From an uncultured Rhodospirillaceae bacterium (lineage in GTDB: Bacteria; Pseudomonadota; Alphaproteobacteria; Reyranellales; Reyranellaceae), in assembly GCA_945952105.1 (NCBI GenBank), contig CAMFGZ010000021.1, positions 1-64,000 on the forward strand: a stretch of 64,000 nt of DNA, written 5' to 3'. Both the position numbers and the translations under genes were made by a program. Of the stretch, positions 15,242 to 24,013 are shown in pieces. The stretch's first letter is position 1; every line of letters starts with the position of its first letter. Under the pieces are notes generated by a model. The model searched no databases. It was not told the origin of the DNA and saw only the letters and a program-made list of their open reading frames with translations.

Positions 15242-16789
15242 TTACACGGGGCGGAAGACGTTGCGACCGCCCGTTTCGGAGACCGAGACCTTACGCCCGA
15301 GCTGTTCGCGCGTCAGCATGTCGGCGACCAGGGCGGGATCGTCGGGCGTCATGGCAACGAAACGGTCGCCTGTGCCGTCGAGGCGGCCCAGGATGTAACC
15401 GCGCTCGGGTGCATCCTTTCCGTAGGTGACGCAATAGGTCTCGATCGTGCCGGTGCCGGCCGGCTTCGTTTCGACCTTGCGCCGGGGAAGCGCGTCCAGT
15501 TCGGCCTGGAACTTCTTGGGGTCCTCGCGCTTCCAGGCGCCCTTGGTGGGCTCGGTCGAGTAGAGGCCGGCCGAATGCTTGGTGAGGTAGTTGCCGTTGG
15601 CCGTCACCATGCCGAAGGAGCCGGGTTTGGCGCGCACCACGTTCATCATCTCGGCGATCGAGTGGGTGACGTAGTTGTTGCCAGGGCCTCCGAAGAAGGG
15701 GAGCCCGCCGGTCACGCTGATCGGCCGCGGGTCGTCCTCGGCGAGGCCGATCTCCTTCATCGCGACTTCGACCGCGGAGGGGAAGCAGCTGTAGAGGTCG
15801 AAGGCGTCGATGTCGGAGACCTTCTTGCCCGCCATGTCGAGGGCGATGCGGGCGCAGCCGCGAATCGCGGGCGAGGAGTCGAGCTTGTCGCGCTCGGAGA
15901 CGACCCAGGTGTCGGTGCCGTCGGCGCAACCGTGCAGGAAGACCCAACGGTCTTGCGGGATACCCCATTCGCGGGCCTTCTCGACCGAAGTGACGAGCAC
16001 GGCCGCCGCCTGGTCGATGATCGCGTTGGCGTTCATCAGGCGCGGATAGGGGAAGCAGATCCAGCGATTGTCCGGCGAGATCGTCGACAGCGCCTCGGCG
16101 CTGTAGCCCTCGCGGCGCGTGGCGAGCGGATTGTCCTTCGCGACGGCGGCGAGCCGCTCGAACAGGCGGCCCATTGCCTTCATGTGGCTGTCGACGTCGC
16201 GCTTCAGGCCGCCGCGGATCACGTTCTCGAGCAGCGGATAGAAGTGAATCGCGGCACGCAGGTCGTGACGCGCTTCTTCCTCGCTGAAGCCGAAGCGAGG
16301 ATCACCGATGCGCGTCGGCTCGCCGCCGCCCGGATCCTCGTTCCAGTCGATCTTCATGTCGGCCCGGCGCGCGTTCTGCGTGCTGCGCAGCAACTCGGAG
16401 CCGCAGATCAGTGCCAGCTCGGTCTCGCCCCGGGCGATCTGCTCGGCGAACTTGTTCACCAGGTACTGGGGCATGTTGCCGCCCGAGTGCGTGTAGAACA
16501 GTTGCTTAGGGTCGGCATGCAGCCGGTTGGCCACGCTCTGCGGCGGATTGGTCGAGCGGCCGTAGGGCGAGGCGAAGCGCGGGCTGATGTCGCTGAAGAA
16601 TTCCATCACGGCGATGGCGTCGACCATGTGGCCGAGCGCGTGTCCGCCGATGGCTGCCTTGGTGTCTTCGAGCGCGAGGTTGGCGGCTTCGGCGCAGAAG
16701 GCCACGCGCGAGCGTTCGCTCGACGGCTTGCCGACCGTGTCGGTAATCTGGCCGGCGCCGACCAGGATGGGGGTACGCGGATCGATCAT
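15242..16789 (-). CDS. Thiolase-superfamily protein (acetyl-CoA acetyltransferase-like) lacking the usual Cys
   Basis: A 515-residue protein of the SCP-x/acetyl-CoA acetyltransferase branch of thiolases, followed by an extra C-terminal beta domain (CVTYGKDAPERGYILGRLDG). The N terminus (PRTPILVGAGQITD) and the glycine-rich VTANGNYLTKHSAGLYST are characteristic. At the place where degradative thiolases carry the nucleophilic cysteine, the sequence is FYTHSGGNMPQ, so the acyl-accepting Cys appears to be replaced. It may act as a non-canonical condensing or retro-aldol enzyme, as in sterol side-chain degradation, rather than a thiolase. The start overlaps the stop of the CoA-transferase gene by 4 bases (ATGA), indicating coupling. 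Confidence 0.75.
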   Translation of the reverse strand: MIDPRTPILVGAGQITDTVGKPSSERSRVAFCAEAANLALEDTKAAIGGHALGHMVDAIAVMEFFSDISPRFASPYGRSTNPPQSVANRLHADPKQLFYTHSGGNMPQYLVNKFAEQIARGETELALICGSELLRSTQNARRADMKIDWNEDPGGGEPTRIGDPRFGFSEEEARHDLRAAIHFYPLLENVIRGGLKRDVDSHMKAMGRLFERLAAVAKDNPLATRREGYSAEALSTISPDNRWICFPYPRLMNANAIIDQAAAVLVTSVEKAREWGIPQDRWVFLHGCADGTDTWVVSERDKLDSSPAIRGCARIALDMAGKKVSDIDAFDLYSCFPSAVEVAMKEIGLAEDDPRPISVTGGLPFFGGPGNNYVTHSIAEMMNVVRAKPGSFGMVTANGNYLTKHSAGLYSTEPTKGAWKREDPKKFQAELDALPRRKVETKPAGTGTIETYCVTYGKDAPERGYILGRLDGTGDRFVAMTPDDPALVADMLTREQLGRKVSVSETGGRNVFRPV

Positions 16790-17946
16790 TTGACGAGGGC
16801 CTCGATTTCGGAGGGCGTGAGGCCGGCCTGCGCCAGCACGGTCTTGGTGTCTTCGCCCAGCGCAGCGACCTTGGGGCCGCTCTGCAGCGGGGAGCCGGAG
16901 AAGCGGAAGGGCGGCGCGGGCGACTGGTAGGTGCCACCGCCGTCCTCGATGGTGCAAAGCGAGCCGCGATGCTCGACCTGCGGATCCTTCAAAGCCTCGG
17001 TGACCGTGACATAGGGCGAGCAGGGCACGCCCTGCTTCTCCAGTGCCGCGACGACGTCCTTCACACTCATCTTCTTCGACCATTCTTCGAGTTCGTCGAC
17101 GAGCTGGCCCCAGTTCATCCGGCGGTCGTGGTACTTCTCGAAGCGCGGATCGGTCAGCCAGTCGCGCCGGCCGGCGGCAGTCGCCATGTCCTGGAAGGTC
17201 TTCTCGCTGGCTGTCGCCAGCATCACATAGCCGTCGCTGGCCTCGATCGGGCCGTACATGGGACGTGACGGCATCTCGAAGTCGAACTGGGCGCGATTGA
17301 CCTCGCCCAGCAGCATGCCGACCAGGGTCTCGAACATCGACACGTCGACCATCTGGCCCTTGCCGGTCGCATGGCGCTGGTGGACGGCGGCGAGGATCGC
17401 GCCCATCGCATAGGCGCCACTGGCATAGTCGGCGACGAAGATCCCGCAATTGTCGGGGCGCTGGCGGCCCTGCTGGTAGAAGAGATGCGCCATGTCGTAG
17501 CCGGTCGAGGCATGGATGACCGGCGCATAAGCGGGACGGCCGGCGCCGGGGCCGGTCTGGCCGTAGCCCGAGATGGCGCAGTAGATGAGGCGCGGGTTGA
17601 CCTTCGCCAGCTCGGCATAGTCGAGGCCCAGGCGCTTCATGACGCCGGGCCGGTAGTTCTCGACCAGGATGTCGACCGTCGCGATCAGCTTCTTGATGGC
17701 GGCCACGGACTCGGGCTTCTTGAGGTCGAGTACGATCGATTTCTTGCCGGCATTGAGCTGGCCGAACATCGTGCTGAATCCATCGCGCTGCACCGGACGC
17801 GAACGCATCAGGTCGCCTTCGGGCGACTCCACCTTCACGACATCGGCGCCCATGTCGGCAAGCAGGCGGCTGCAATGCGGGCCGGCGATGGTGGTCGAGA
17901 AATCGAGGATGCGCAGGCCGTCGAGCGGCCGGGACGTTGCGGTCAT
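16786..17946 (-). CDS. CaiB/BaiF class III CoA-transferase
   Basis: Family III CoA-transferase of 386 residues that would move CoA between carboxylic acids through an aspartyl-CoA thioester. The N-terminal Rossmann part has LDGLRILDFSTTIAGP, GADVVKVE and NYRPGVMKRLGLDY; the catalytic aspartate is probably D173 in IFVADYASGAYA. ATG 17946 (MTATSRPLDG) is the family-consistent start; a longer open frame upstream runs through the transporter gene in another frame. It is 4 bases after the transporter stop and overlaps the thiolase-like gene by 4 bases. It probably activates the substrate of the module as a CoA thioester. Confidence 0.88.
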   Translation of the reverse strand: MTATSRPLDGLRILDFSTTIAGPHCSRLLADMGADVVKVESPEGDLMRSRPVQRDGFSTMFGQLNAGKKSIVLDLKKPESVAAIKKLIATVDILVENYRPGVMKRLGLDYAELAKVNPRLIYCAISGYGQTGPGAGRPAYAPVIHASTGYDMAHLFYQQGRQRPDNCGIFVADYASGAYAMGAILAAVHQRHATGKGQMVDVSMFETLVGMLLGEVNRAQFDFEMPSRPMYGPIEASDGYVMLATASEKTFQDMATAAGRRDWLTDPRFEKYHDRRMNWGQLVDELEEWSKKMSVKDVVAALEKQGVPCSPYVTVTEALKDPQVEHRGSLCTIEDGGGTYQSPAPPFRFSGSPLQSGPKVAALGEDTKTVLAQAGLTPSEIEALVK

Positions 17947-17950
17947 GTTT

Positions 17951-18856
17951 TCACCGGGTTGCGAGGATGAGGATGACGCCGCCGACCACCAGGATGCTGC
18001 CGATCCACTCGCCGAGGGACGGCCGCTCCTTGAGGATGAGGCGGGAAGAGATGAAGGTGAAGACCAGCTCGATCTGGCCGACCGCACGCACCAGCGCCGC
18101 GTTCTCCAGAGTCATCGCCAGTGCCCAGCCGGCCGAGCCCAGCACGCTGAAGATGCCGACCCAGATCGAGGATCGCCAGTTGAACCAGACCTTCGAGAGC
18201 TGCGGCCGATCGCGCCGCGACAGGTAGAGCGCCATCAGGATGACCTGGATGGTGTTCATGCAGGCGAGCACGGTGATGCCGCGCACCATGAAGTCGCCCT
18301 CGGGCAGCAGCTTCGAGGCCTCGCGGATCGTGCCGGCGGCGATGGCGAAGATCGCACCGGACAGGATGCCGTACAGCGCACCCTTGTGAGTGAGATCGGC
18401 CAGCACGCCGCGCACGTCGGAGAACTTCCCGCGCACGCTCAGGATGGCGACGCCCCCCAGGCAAACCAGGATACCGGCCCATGCGCCGAGCTTCAGCGGC
18501 TCGCCGGCGATGAAGGTCGCGAACAGCGCAACGAACACCGTCTCGGTCTTGGAATAAACGGTGCCGACGGCGAAGTTGCGCAGGGAGAAGGCGTGGATCA
18601 TCAGCGAGGTGGCGATGATCTGGGCCACGCCGGCGATGGTCACCAGCGTCAGGAAATACAGCGAGATCGACGGCACGTGCCGGCCGGTCACGAACACCAG
18701 GAAGGCCAGCATGCCGAGCGCCAGCGGGGCGCCGTAGAGGTAGCGAACGAAGTTGGCGCCATCGACACTCAGAATGCCGCGAATCTTCTGCTGCATCGTC
18801 GTACGAATGTTCTGGCACAGAGCGGCAGCAACGGTGATCGGTATCCAGAGCGGCAC
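17951..18856 (-). CDS. EamA/DMT-family transporter
   Basis: A 301-residue integral inner-membrane protein with about ten hydrophobic helices in two EamA repeats, the drug/metabolite transporter layout. The second half includes the EamA-like GSAGWALAMTLENAALVRAVGQ and ends in LILATR. The start is GTG at 18856, supported by GGGAGAAG 7 bases upstream. As first gene of the run with CaiB, thiolase-like, PhyH and ALDH genes, it may import or export the metabolite they process. Direction and substrate are not deducible. Confidence 0.82.
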   Translation of the reverse strand: MPLWIPITVAAALCQNIRTTMQQKIRGILSVDGANFVRYLYGAPLALGMLAFLVFVTGRHVPSISLYFLTLVTIAGVAQIIATSLMIHAFSLRNFAVGTVYSKTETVFVALFATFIAGEPLKLGAWAGILVCLGGVAILSVRGKFSDVRGVLADLTHKGALYGILSGAIFAIAAGTIREASKLLPEGDFMVRGITVLACMNTIQVILMALYLSRRDRPQLSKVWFNWRSSIWVGIFSVLGSAGWALAMTLENAALVRAVGQIELVFTFISSRLILKERPSLGEWIGSILVVGGVILILATR

Positions 18857-18946
18857 AGTTTTCTTCTCCCGGGTGGGGAGTGTATGGCCTCACCAGCCCC
18901 GCGTCTGCGGTTTAGATTTTCGCGATGCAACTGCGAGGAGGGAAGG

Positions 18947-19047
18947 CAAAGGTCCCTCGCCTGCGCTCGGGATGACACCGGTGGTGGGGGGCGCACTGCG
19001 CCAGTTTCGAAATCGATGTCATCCCGAGCTTAAGCTAGGGACCCTTG
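18947..19047. repeat. Palindromic repeat directly after pyrD
   Basis: The left arm (18947-18976) runs from CAAAGGTCCCTCG to CTCGGGATGAC; the right arm (19018-19047) runs from GTCATCCCGAG to TAGGGACCCTTGG. The outer 11-14 bases of each arm are nearly perfect complements, with a 41-base centre. The GTCATCCCGAGC...GGGACC pattern is a known kind of dispersed alphaproteobacterial repeat. It ends one base before the pyrD stop and could end pyrD transcription. Confidence 0.65.
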
Positions 19048-19048
19048 G

Positions 19049-20098
19049 TCAGGCAGTCAGATCAGCGCCGACGGCATCTGAAACCGACGCAAACCCGTCG
19101 CGGGCCAGCAGGACCGCCAGTTCGTCCTTGATGCGGCGGACGAGCGGCGGGCCTTCGTAGACCATGGCCGAATAGAGCTGCACCAGGGTCGCGCCGGCGC
19201 GGATCTTGGCATAGGCGTCGGCGCCCGAGCCGACGCCACCGCAGCCGACGAGAGGGAACTGGCGTTCGACCCGCTGAGCCGTCTTGCGCAGGACCTCGGT
19301 CGACAAGGCCGTGAGGGGAGCACCGGACAGGCCGCCGGTCTCGCCGCGCCGCTCCGAGCGCAGCGACGCCGGACGCGACAGCGTCGTGTTGCCGATGATG
19401 ATGCCATCCAGTTTGAGGTCGCGGCAGACGAACACGATGTCGTCGAGATCGTCGTCGGTCGCGTCGGGCGCGATCTTGACCACCAGCGGCACCGGCTTGG
19501 CCGCGATCGCATCCTGTGTTCGCTTCAGCAGCCCGGCGAGCTCGGTGCGCCCCTGCAGGCTGCGCAAGCCCGGCGTGTTGGGCGAGGAGACGTTGCAGAC
19601 GAGATAGTCGGCGTAGGGCGCCAGCGCGACGCAGCCAGTTACATAGTCGGCGGCACGATCGGTACTGTCCTTGTTGGCGCCGATGTTGACGCCGACGAAG
19701 CCGCGCCGGGGACGGGCGGCAAGGCGGGCTCTGGCCGCGTCGAGCCCATGGCCGGGAAAGCCCATGCGGTTGATGACGCCGCGATCCTCGGACAGCCGGA
19801 AGAGGCGGGGGCGCGGATTACCTTCCTGCGGCCGCGGCGTGACGCTTCCGATCTCCACGAATCCGAAACCCTGGGCCAGCATGGCGTCGGCCACCTCGGC
19901 GTTCTTGTCGAAGCCGGCGGCGAGGCCGATCGGATTGGGCAACGAGCGGCCCCAGATCTTGGTCCCCAGAGATGTCGCATCGGCCCGCCGGTCGCCCGGC
20001 AACAACCCGGTTTTCAGCGCGCGAATGGCAAGGCCATGCGCGGTCTCGGCGTCGAGACGGGAGAGAGCGAGATCGAGGAGAGAATACCAGACGGCCAT
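19049..20098 (-). CDS. pyrD: Dihydroorotate dehydrogenase (quinone), class 2
   Basis: Membrane-associated flavoenzyme of pyrimidine synthesis that oxidises dihydroorotate to orotate with quinone as acceptor. The 349-residue length and the N-terminal helical extension (LDLALSRLDAETAHGLAIRAL), which binds the membrane and quinone, place it in class 2. The catalytic serine region NVSSPNTPGLRSLQG, FMN-binding GNTTLSR and VGCGGVGSGADAYAKIRAGA are all present. The start ATG gives the standard N terminus. The gene is not in an operon with other pyr genes; 51 bases separate it from an upstream secreted protein gene. Confidence 0.96.
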   Translation of the reverse strand: MAVWYSLLDLALSRLDAETAHGLAIRALKTGLLPGDRRADATSLGTKIWGRSLPNPIGLAAGFDKNAEVADAMLAQGFGFVEIGSVTPRPQEGNPRPRLFRLSEDRGVINRMGFPGHGLDAARARLAARPRRGFVGVNIGANKDSTDRAADYVTGCVALAPYADYLVCNVSSPNTPGLRSLQGRTELAGLLKRTQDAIAAKPVPLVVKIAPDATDDDLDDIVFVCRDLKLDGIIIGNTTLSRPASLRSERRGETGGLSGAPLTALSTEVLRKTAQRVERQFPLVGCGGVGSGADAYAKIRAGATLVQLYSAMVYEGPPLVRRIKDELAVLLARDGFASVSDAVGADLTA

Positions 20099-20149
20099 TT
20101 CCGTCTGGTTAGCAGAGGTTCCCTGTGGAGCGCTTGGGAGAGCGGGCCG

Positions 20150-20719
20150 CTAGAAGCGACCCATGCCACCGCCCTGGTTGGGCCTCAGGGAAGGCGAGTC
20201 GGAGAAGATCACCATGAACAGCTCACGGAAGAGCTGGGCGATCCGCGGATCGTTGGGGCCGGAGGCCGGGGTCCACGCCGTGGTCTCCGACATGGTCATG
20301 TCGTTACGGCAATAGATGGCATAGACGTTGAAGACGCCGGGCTGGCTCGGCTTGAACCGCGTCGTGCCCTTGCAGACCGAATCGCTGTTGAGATCGTTCG
20401 CGGGATCGAAGACCAGCATGAGCCGGTAGTCGGGACGCGGCTTTTCGGCCGGGGTTTCGTAGGTGAATGTCAGCCGGGGCATCGGCTTGGCGGCCTGCAT
20501 CATCGGCAGCAGGTCGCGGGCCACGATCGCTGGATCGGTTCCAGGGAAGGGATTGCCCGCGAGCACGACCTGGAAATTCTTGCCGTCGGTGGCCGCAAAG
20601 AACTCGCGGTAGTCATACTGAACCGCGTAATAGGTGCCGCCGATGGTGGCGGCGTAGGCGGCGGCAGGAATGGCAGCGATTGCGAGCAGCGCGGCGGCAA
20701 TCTTGGTCTTGAAACGCAT
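20150..20719 (-). CDS. Predicted secreted protein of unknown function
   Basis: A 189-residue protein with a clear signal peptide (MRFKTKIAAALLAIAAIPAA, cleavage near AYAA at 21-24), so periplasmic or secreted. The mature part has two cysteines (in SVCKGT and IYCRND) that could form a disulfide, and a Gly-rich end (QGGGMGRF). ATG 20719 is strongly supported by GGAGGAGG 8 bases upstream; an in-frame ATG at 20755 lacks this. It lies between parE and pyrD on the same strand. I do not recognise a family. Confidence 0.7.
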   Translation of the reverse strand: MRFKTKIAAALLAIAAIPAAAYAATIGGTYYAVQYDYREFFAATDGKNFQVVLAGNPFPGTDPAIVARDLLPMMQAAKPMPRLTFTYETPAEKPRPDYRLMLVFDPANDLNSDSVCKGTTRFKPSQPGVFNVYAIYCRNDMTMSETTAWTPASGPNDPRIAQLFRELFMVIFSDSPSLRPNQGGGMGRF

Positions 20720-20821
20720 GAAGGTAGCCTCCTCCCGGAAGTATAGGCCGATCATAGGCCCGGAACACCGATACGGGATGTCACATTATTGCGCGTGGAC
20801 GGTCAGGTTGCCGTAAGGTGG

Positions 20822-22834
20822 CTAGACGTCGAGATCGCGCGCAAGCCGGGCGTTCTCCTGGATGAAGGCGTAGCGCTTCTCCGGCTTGCGGCCCATGAGG
20901 TCCTCGACGAGTGTGCGGGTCCGCATCTCCTCGCGCCGGTCGTCCGGGCCGCTGCCGGCGGCCGTCGGCACGTCGACCTTGAGCAGGACTCGCTTGCTGG
21001 GATCCATCGTGGTTTCGCGCAGATGCACCGACTGCATCTCGCCCAGGCCCTTGAAGCGGGTGATGTCGGCCTTGCCGTTGAATACCGTGCGCACCAGCTC
21101 GTCCTTCTGCGCATCGTCCTGCGCATATTCCGTGCGGCCGCCCTTGCTCAAGCGGAACAGCGGCGGCTGGGCGAGGAACAGGTGGCCGTTCTCGATCAGC
21201 TTCGGCATCTCGCGATAGAAGAACGTCATCAGAAGCGAGGCGATGTGCGCGCCGTCCACGTCGGCGTCGGTCATGATGATGACCCGCTCGTAGCGCAGGC
21301 GGTCGTCGTTGTAGTTGGCGCCCGCACCGCAGCCCAGCGCCTGGATCAGGTCCTGGATCTCCTGGTTGTCGCGCATCTTGTCGGAGCTGGCACTGGCCAC
21401 ATTCAGGATCTTGCCGCGCAACGGCAGGATCGCCTGGGTCTCGCGATTGCGCGCGGCCTTGGCGGAGCCACCGGCCGAATCGCCCTCGACCAGGAATATC
21501 TCGGTGCCGATCGACGCGGAACTCGAGCAGTCGGCGAGCTTGCCCGGCAGGCGCAGCTTGCGCGTCGCGGTCTTGCGCTGTTGCTCGCGGTCCTGGCGCC
21601 GCCGCAGGCGCTCCTCGGCCTTGGAGATCACATGCTCGAGAAGCACGTTGCCGGCTTCCTTGTCGCCGATCAGCCAGTGCTCGAAATTGTCGCCGACGAT
21701 CGTCTCGACGATCTTGGTCGCCTCGACGCTGACCAGCTTTTCCTTGGTCTGGCCCTGGAATTGCGGCTGCTCGATGAAGACCGATACGAGGGCGAGGGAG
21801 CCCTCGATCACGTCGTCGGCGGTGATGACCGAGCCCTTGCGGTTGCCGGTCAACTCGGCATAGCGCTTCAGCCCGCGCACCAGCGCGCTGCGGAAACCCG
21901 ATTCGTGCGTGCCGCCCTCGGAGGTCGGCACGGTGTTGCAGTAGGAACGGACGAAGCCTTCCTCGTCGCTCGGCCACCATACGGCCCATTCGACCTTGCC
22001 GCTGCCGTCGCCCTTGGCCTCGCCGGCGAAGGGCTGCGGCACGACGGTACCGCGCTGGCCGATCTCGGAGGTGACGTAGTCCTTGAGACCGCCGGGGAAA
22101 TGAAAAGTCTCTTCCTCGGGGATCTCGCCGCTCTTGGGCAGCAGGGACTTGTCGCACTTCCAGCGGATCTCGACACCGCGGAACAGGTAGGCCTTGGAGC
22201 GCACCATGCGGTAGAGGCGCTCCGGGACGAACTGCTGCTTGCCGAAGATCTCGGGATCGGGATGGAAGGTGACGGTCGTGCCGCGCCGGTTGGGGGCGGG
22301 ACCCGCCGACTTGAGCTTGTTGACGGGCAAGCCACGCGAAAAGCTCTGGGTCCAGGCCTGGCGGTCGCGCGCGACCTCCACGACGAGATCGTCCGAAAGA
22401 GCGTTCACGACGGAGGCGCCGACGCCGTGCAGGCCGCCCGAGGTGGCGTAGACCTTGCTGTTGAACTTGCCGCCTGCGTGCAGGGTCGTGAGGATGACCT
22501 CGAGCGCCGACTTGTTCTTGAATTTCGGATGCGGATCGACCGGCATGCCGCGGCCATTGTCCCGGATCAGGACGTAGTTGCCGGGCAGCATTTCCAGCCA
22601 GATCGTGTCGGCATGGCCAGCGACGGCCTCGTCCATGGAGTTGTCCAGGATCTCGGCCACGAGATGGTGCATGGCACGTTCATCGGTGCCGCCGATGTAC
22701 ATGCCCGGGCGCTTGCGGACGGGCTCCAGCCCCTCCAGCACCTCGATGTCCTGAGCCGTGTAGGAATTTTCCTTCGGACCGGCGGCACGCTTGCCGCCGC
22801 CAGACCGATCGAACAGATCGCCGTTTCGTGCCAT
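20822..22834 (-). CDS. parE: DNA topoisomerase IV subunit B
   Basis: ATPase subunit of topoisomerase IV, which decatenates replicated chromosomes together with ParC. The 670-residue length fits ParE rather than GyrB (about 800). The GHKL ATPase motifs are present (EILDNSMDEA, RDNGRGMPVD, TSGGLHGVGASVVN), as are the Toprim motif (VEGDSAGGSAK, near residue 450) and MTDADVDGAHI. ATG 22834 gives MARNGDLFDR, and the ATP-binding domain starts about 30 residues in; the frame stays open to 23149, but that extension would lie antisense to the thioesterase gene. It is divergent from that gene across 109 bases. Confidence 0.94.
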   Translation of the reverse strand: MARNGDLFDRSGGGKRAAGPKENSYTAQDIEVLEGLEPVRKRPGMYIGGTDERAMHHLVAEILDNSMDEAVAGHADTIWLEMLPGNYVLIRDNGRGMPVDPHPKFKNKSALEVILTTLHAGGKFNSKVYATSGGLHGVGASVVNALSDDLVVEVARDRQAWTQSFSRGLPVNKLKSAGPAPNRRGTTVTFHPDPEIFGKQQFVPERLYRMVRSKAYLFRGVEIRWKCDKSLLPKSGEIPEEETFHFPGGLKDYVTSEIGQRGTVVPQPFAGEAKGDGSGKVEWAVWWPSDEEGFVRSYCNTVPTSEGGTHESGFRSALVRGLKRYAELTGNRKGSVITADDVIEGSLALVSVFIEQPQFQGQTKEKLVSVEATKIVETIVGDNFEHWLIGDKEAGNVLLEHVISKAEERLRRRQDREQQRKTATRKLRLPGKLADCSSSASIGTEIFLVEGDSAGGSAKAARNRETQAILPLRGKILNVASASSDKMRDNQEIQDLIQALGCGAGANYNDDRLRYERVIIMTDADVDGAHIASLLMTFFYREMPKLIENGHLFLAQPPLFRLSKGGRTEYAQDDAQKDELVRTVFNGKADITRFKGLGEMQSVHLRETTMDPSKRVLLKVDVPTAAGSGPDDRREEMRTRTLVEDLMGRKPEKRYAFIQENARLARDLDV

Positions 22835-22943
22835 GCCTGCTTCTTGTCTTTCCACGGCCGCGCGAGGGGATCGCTTGGTGGCCGGTAGGGCATGGGTATG
22901 GTAGCAAAACCGCGCGAAATCAACCACATCCGGTGAGGAATCG

Positions 22944-23342
22944 ATGTCCGAAAGTCGCCGCGATCCGATCGTAAGGACCGTTCCGCAGCCCGCCGACATG
23001 AACGGGAATGGTGACATTTTCGGCGGCTGGGTGCTGAGCCAGATGGATATCGCGGGCGGAGCGCTCGCGGCCCGGGTGGCGAAGGGGCGGGTGGCGACGG
23101 TCGCCATCACGGCCATGACCTTCGTCCAGCCGATCAAGGTGGGAGACATGGTGTCGATCTATGGAGAAGTCGTGAAGGTCGGCCGCACGTCGATCACCAT
23201 CGGTCTCGAAACCGTGGTGCAGCGCCGCCACGAGGAAACCGACATCCGGGTGACCCATGGGACCTTCGTGTTCGTGGCCATCGACGACGACGGCAAGCCG
23301 CGAACCGTTCCCCGGGACTCACCGCAGGTCGCGACGGCATGA
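22944..23342 (+). CDS. Acyl-CoA thioesterase, YciA/BFIT hotdog family
   Basis: A 132-residue hotdog-fold thioesterase that would hydrolyse acyl-CoA to free acid and CoA in the cytoplasm. The active-site region NGNGDIFGGWVLSQMD matches YciA-type enzymes, whose catalytic Asp and backbone Gly lie here. The C terminus is short, as in YciA. The stop overlaps the start of the DUF1007 gene by 4 bases, but there is no obvious functional link to the metal-export genes that follow. Confidence 0.88.
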   Translation: MSESRRDPIVRTVPQPADMNGNGDIFGGWVLSQMDIAGGALAARVAKGRVATVAITAMTFVQPIKVGDMVSIYGEVVKVGRTSITIGLETVVQRRHEETDIRVTHGTFVFVAIDDDGKPRTVPRDSPQVATA

Positions 23343-24013
23343 GGCGGCTGCTCGCCTCCGTCCTGGCCGGGCTGGGCCTGCTGGCGCCGGCGGCGGCCTT
23401 CGCTCATCCGCACATCATCGTGCAGCAGGTCGTTCGGATGATTGCCAAGGACGGTAAATACACCCATGTCGAGATCGAGTGGCGCTTCGATCCGTATTCC
23501 AGCGAGGTCGAGATTCCGCTGATCGACGAGGACAAGAACGGCAAGGTCTCGGCCCGCGAGACCAAGCTTCTGTCCGACGAAATGATGCCGGAACTGGGCA
23601 AGTACGGATACCTGAGCTGGATCAACACCGGCGCCAAGGATTTCCGGCCGCCCAAGCGCCCGCAATTCTCCGCCCGCATCGACGACCCTGCGACGTTCAT
23701 TCCACCTGAATGGGACCGCAACGCTGGCGACACTGCCGGCATGCCGATGCCACAGAACAAGCGCGCCGACGGGGCGCAGGGGCCGCGCAAGCAAGGGCCG
23801 CGCAATCTGGTCTACGTCATGCGCTTTGCGCTGCCCGAACCGTCGAAACTCGTCTCGATCGCGACCTTCGATCCCGAGGACTTCATCCGCATCGAGGTCG
23901 ACAAGGCCTCGGTTCCGTCCGGCTGCACGCTCGGCAAGCACCCGACCCACAAGGCCGAGTTCGTCCGCGGCTATCCCATCTTTGCCGACGTGGTGACATG
24001 CCAGCTTCCCTGA
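23339..24013 (+). CDS. DUF1007 family periplasmic protein, partner of NicO exporter
   Basis: A 224-residue secreted protein with a signal peptide (about residues 1-22, ending AAAFA) directly followed by HPHI, the hallmark first residues of mature DUF1007 proteins. After cleavage the His at or near the new N terminus could bind metal. An EF-hand-like DEDKNGKVSARE (about 64-75) is seen in many members. DUF1007 genes are typically next to NicO/RcnA-type nickel/cobalt transporters, as here, where the downstream gene overlaps by 16 bases. A role as periplasmic metal-binding helper is inferred; the exact function of the family is unproven. Confidence 0.8.
   Translation: MRRLLASVLAGLGLLAPAAAFAHPHIIVQQVVRMIAKDGKYTHVEIEWRFDPYSSEVEIPLIDEDKNGKVSARETKLLSDEMMPELGKYGYLSWINTGAKDFRPPKRPQFSARIDDPATFIPPEWDRNAGDTAGMPMPQNKRADGAQGPRKQGPRNLVYVMRFALPEPSKLVSIATFDPEDFIRIEVDKASVPSGCTLGKHPTHKAEFVRGYPIFADVVTCQLP

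Noticed and set aside
14243..16930. 895-codon plus-strand open frame opposite the PhyH and thiolase-like genes
   Set aside because: Shadow of minus-strand genes with strong motifs; the apparent length is due to high third-position GC.
15242..17875. 877-codon minus-strand frame that includes the thiolase-like gene with a long N-terminal extension
   Set aside because: The extension is the CoA-transferase gene in another frame; ATG 16789 gives the family N terminus and a 4-base overlap.
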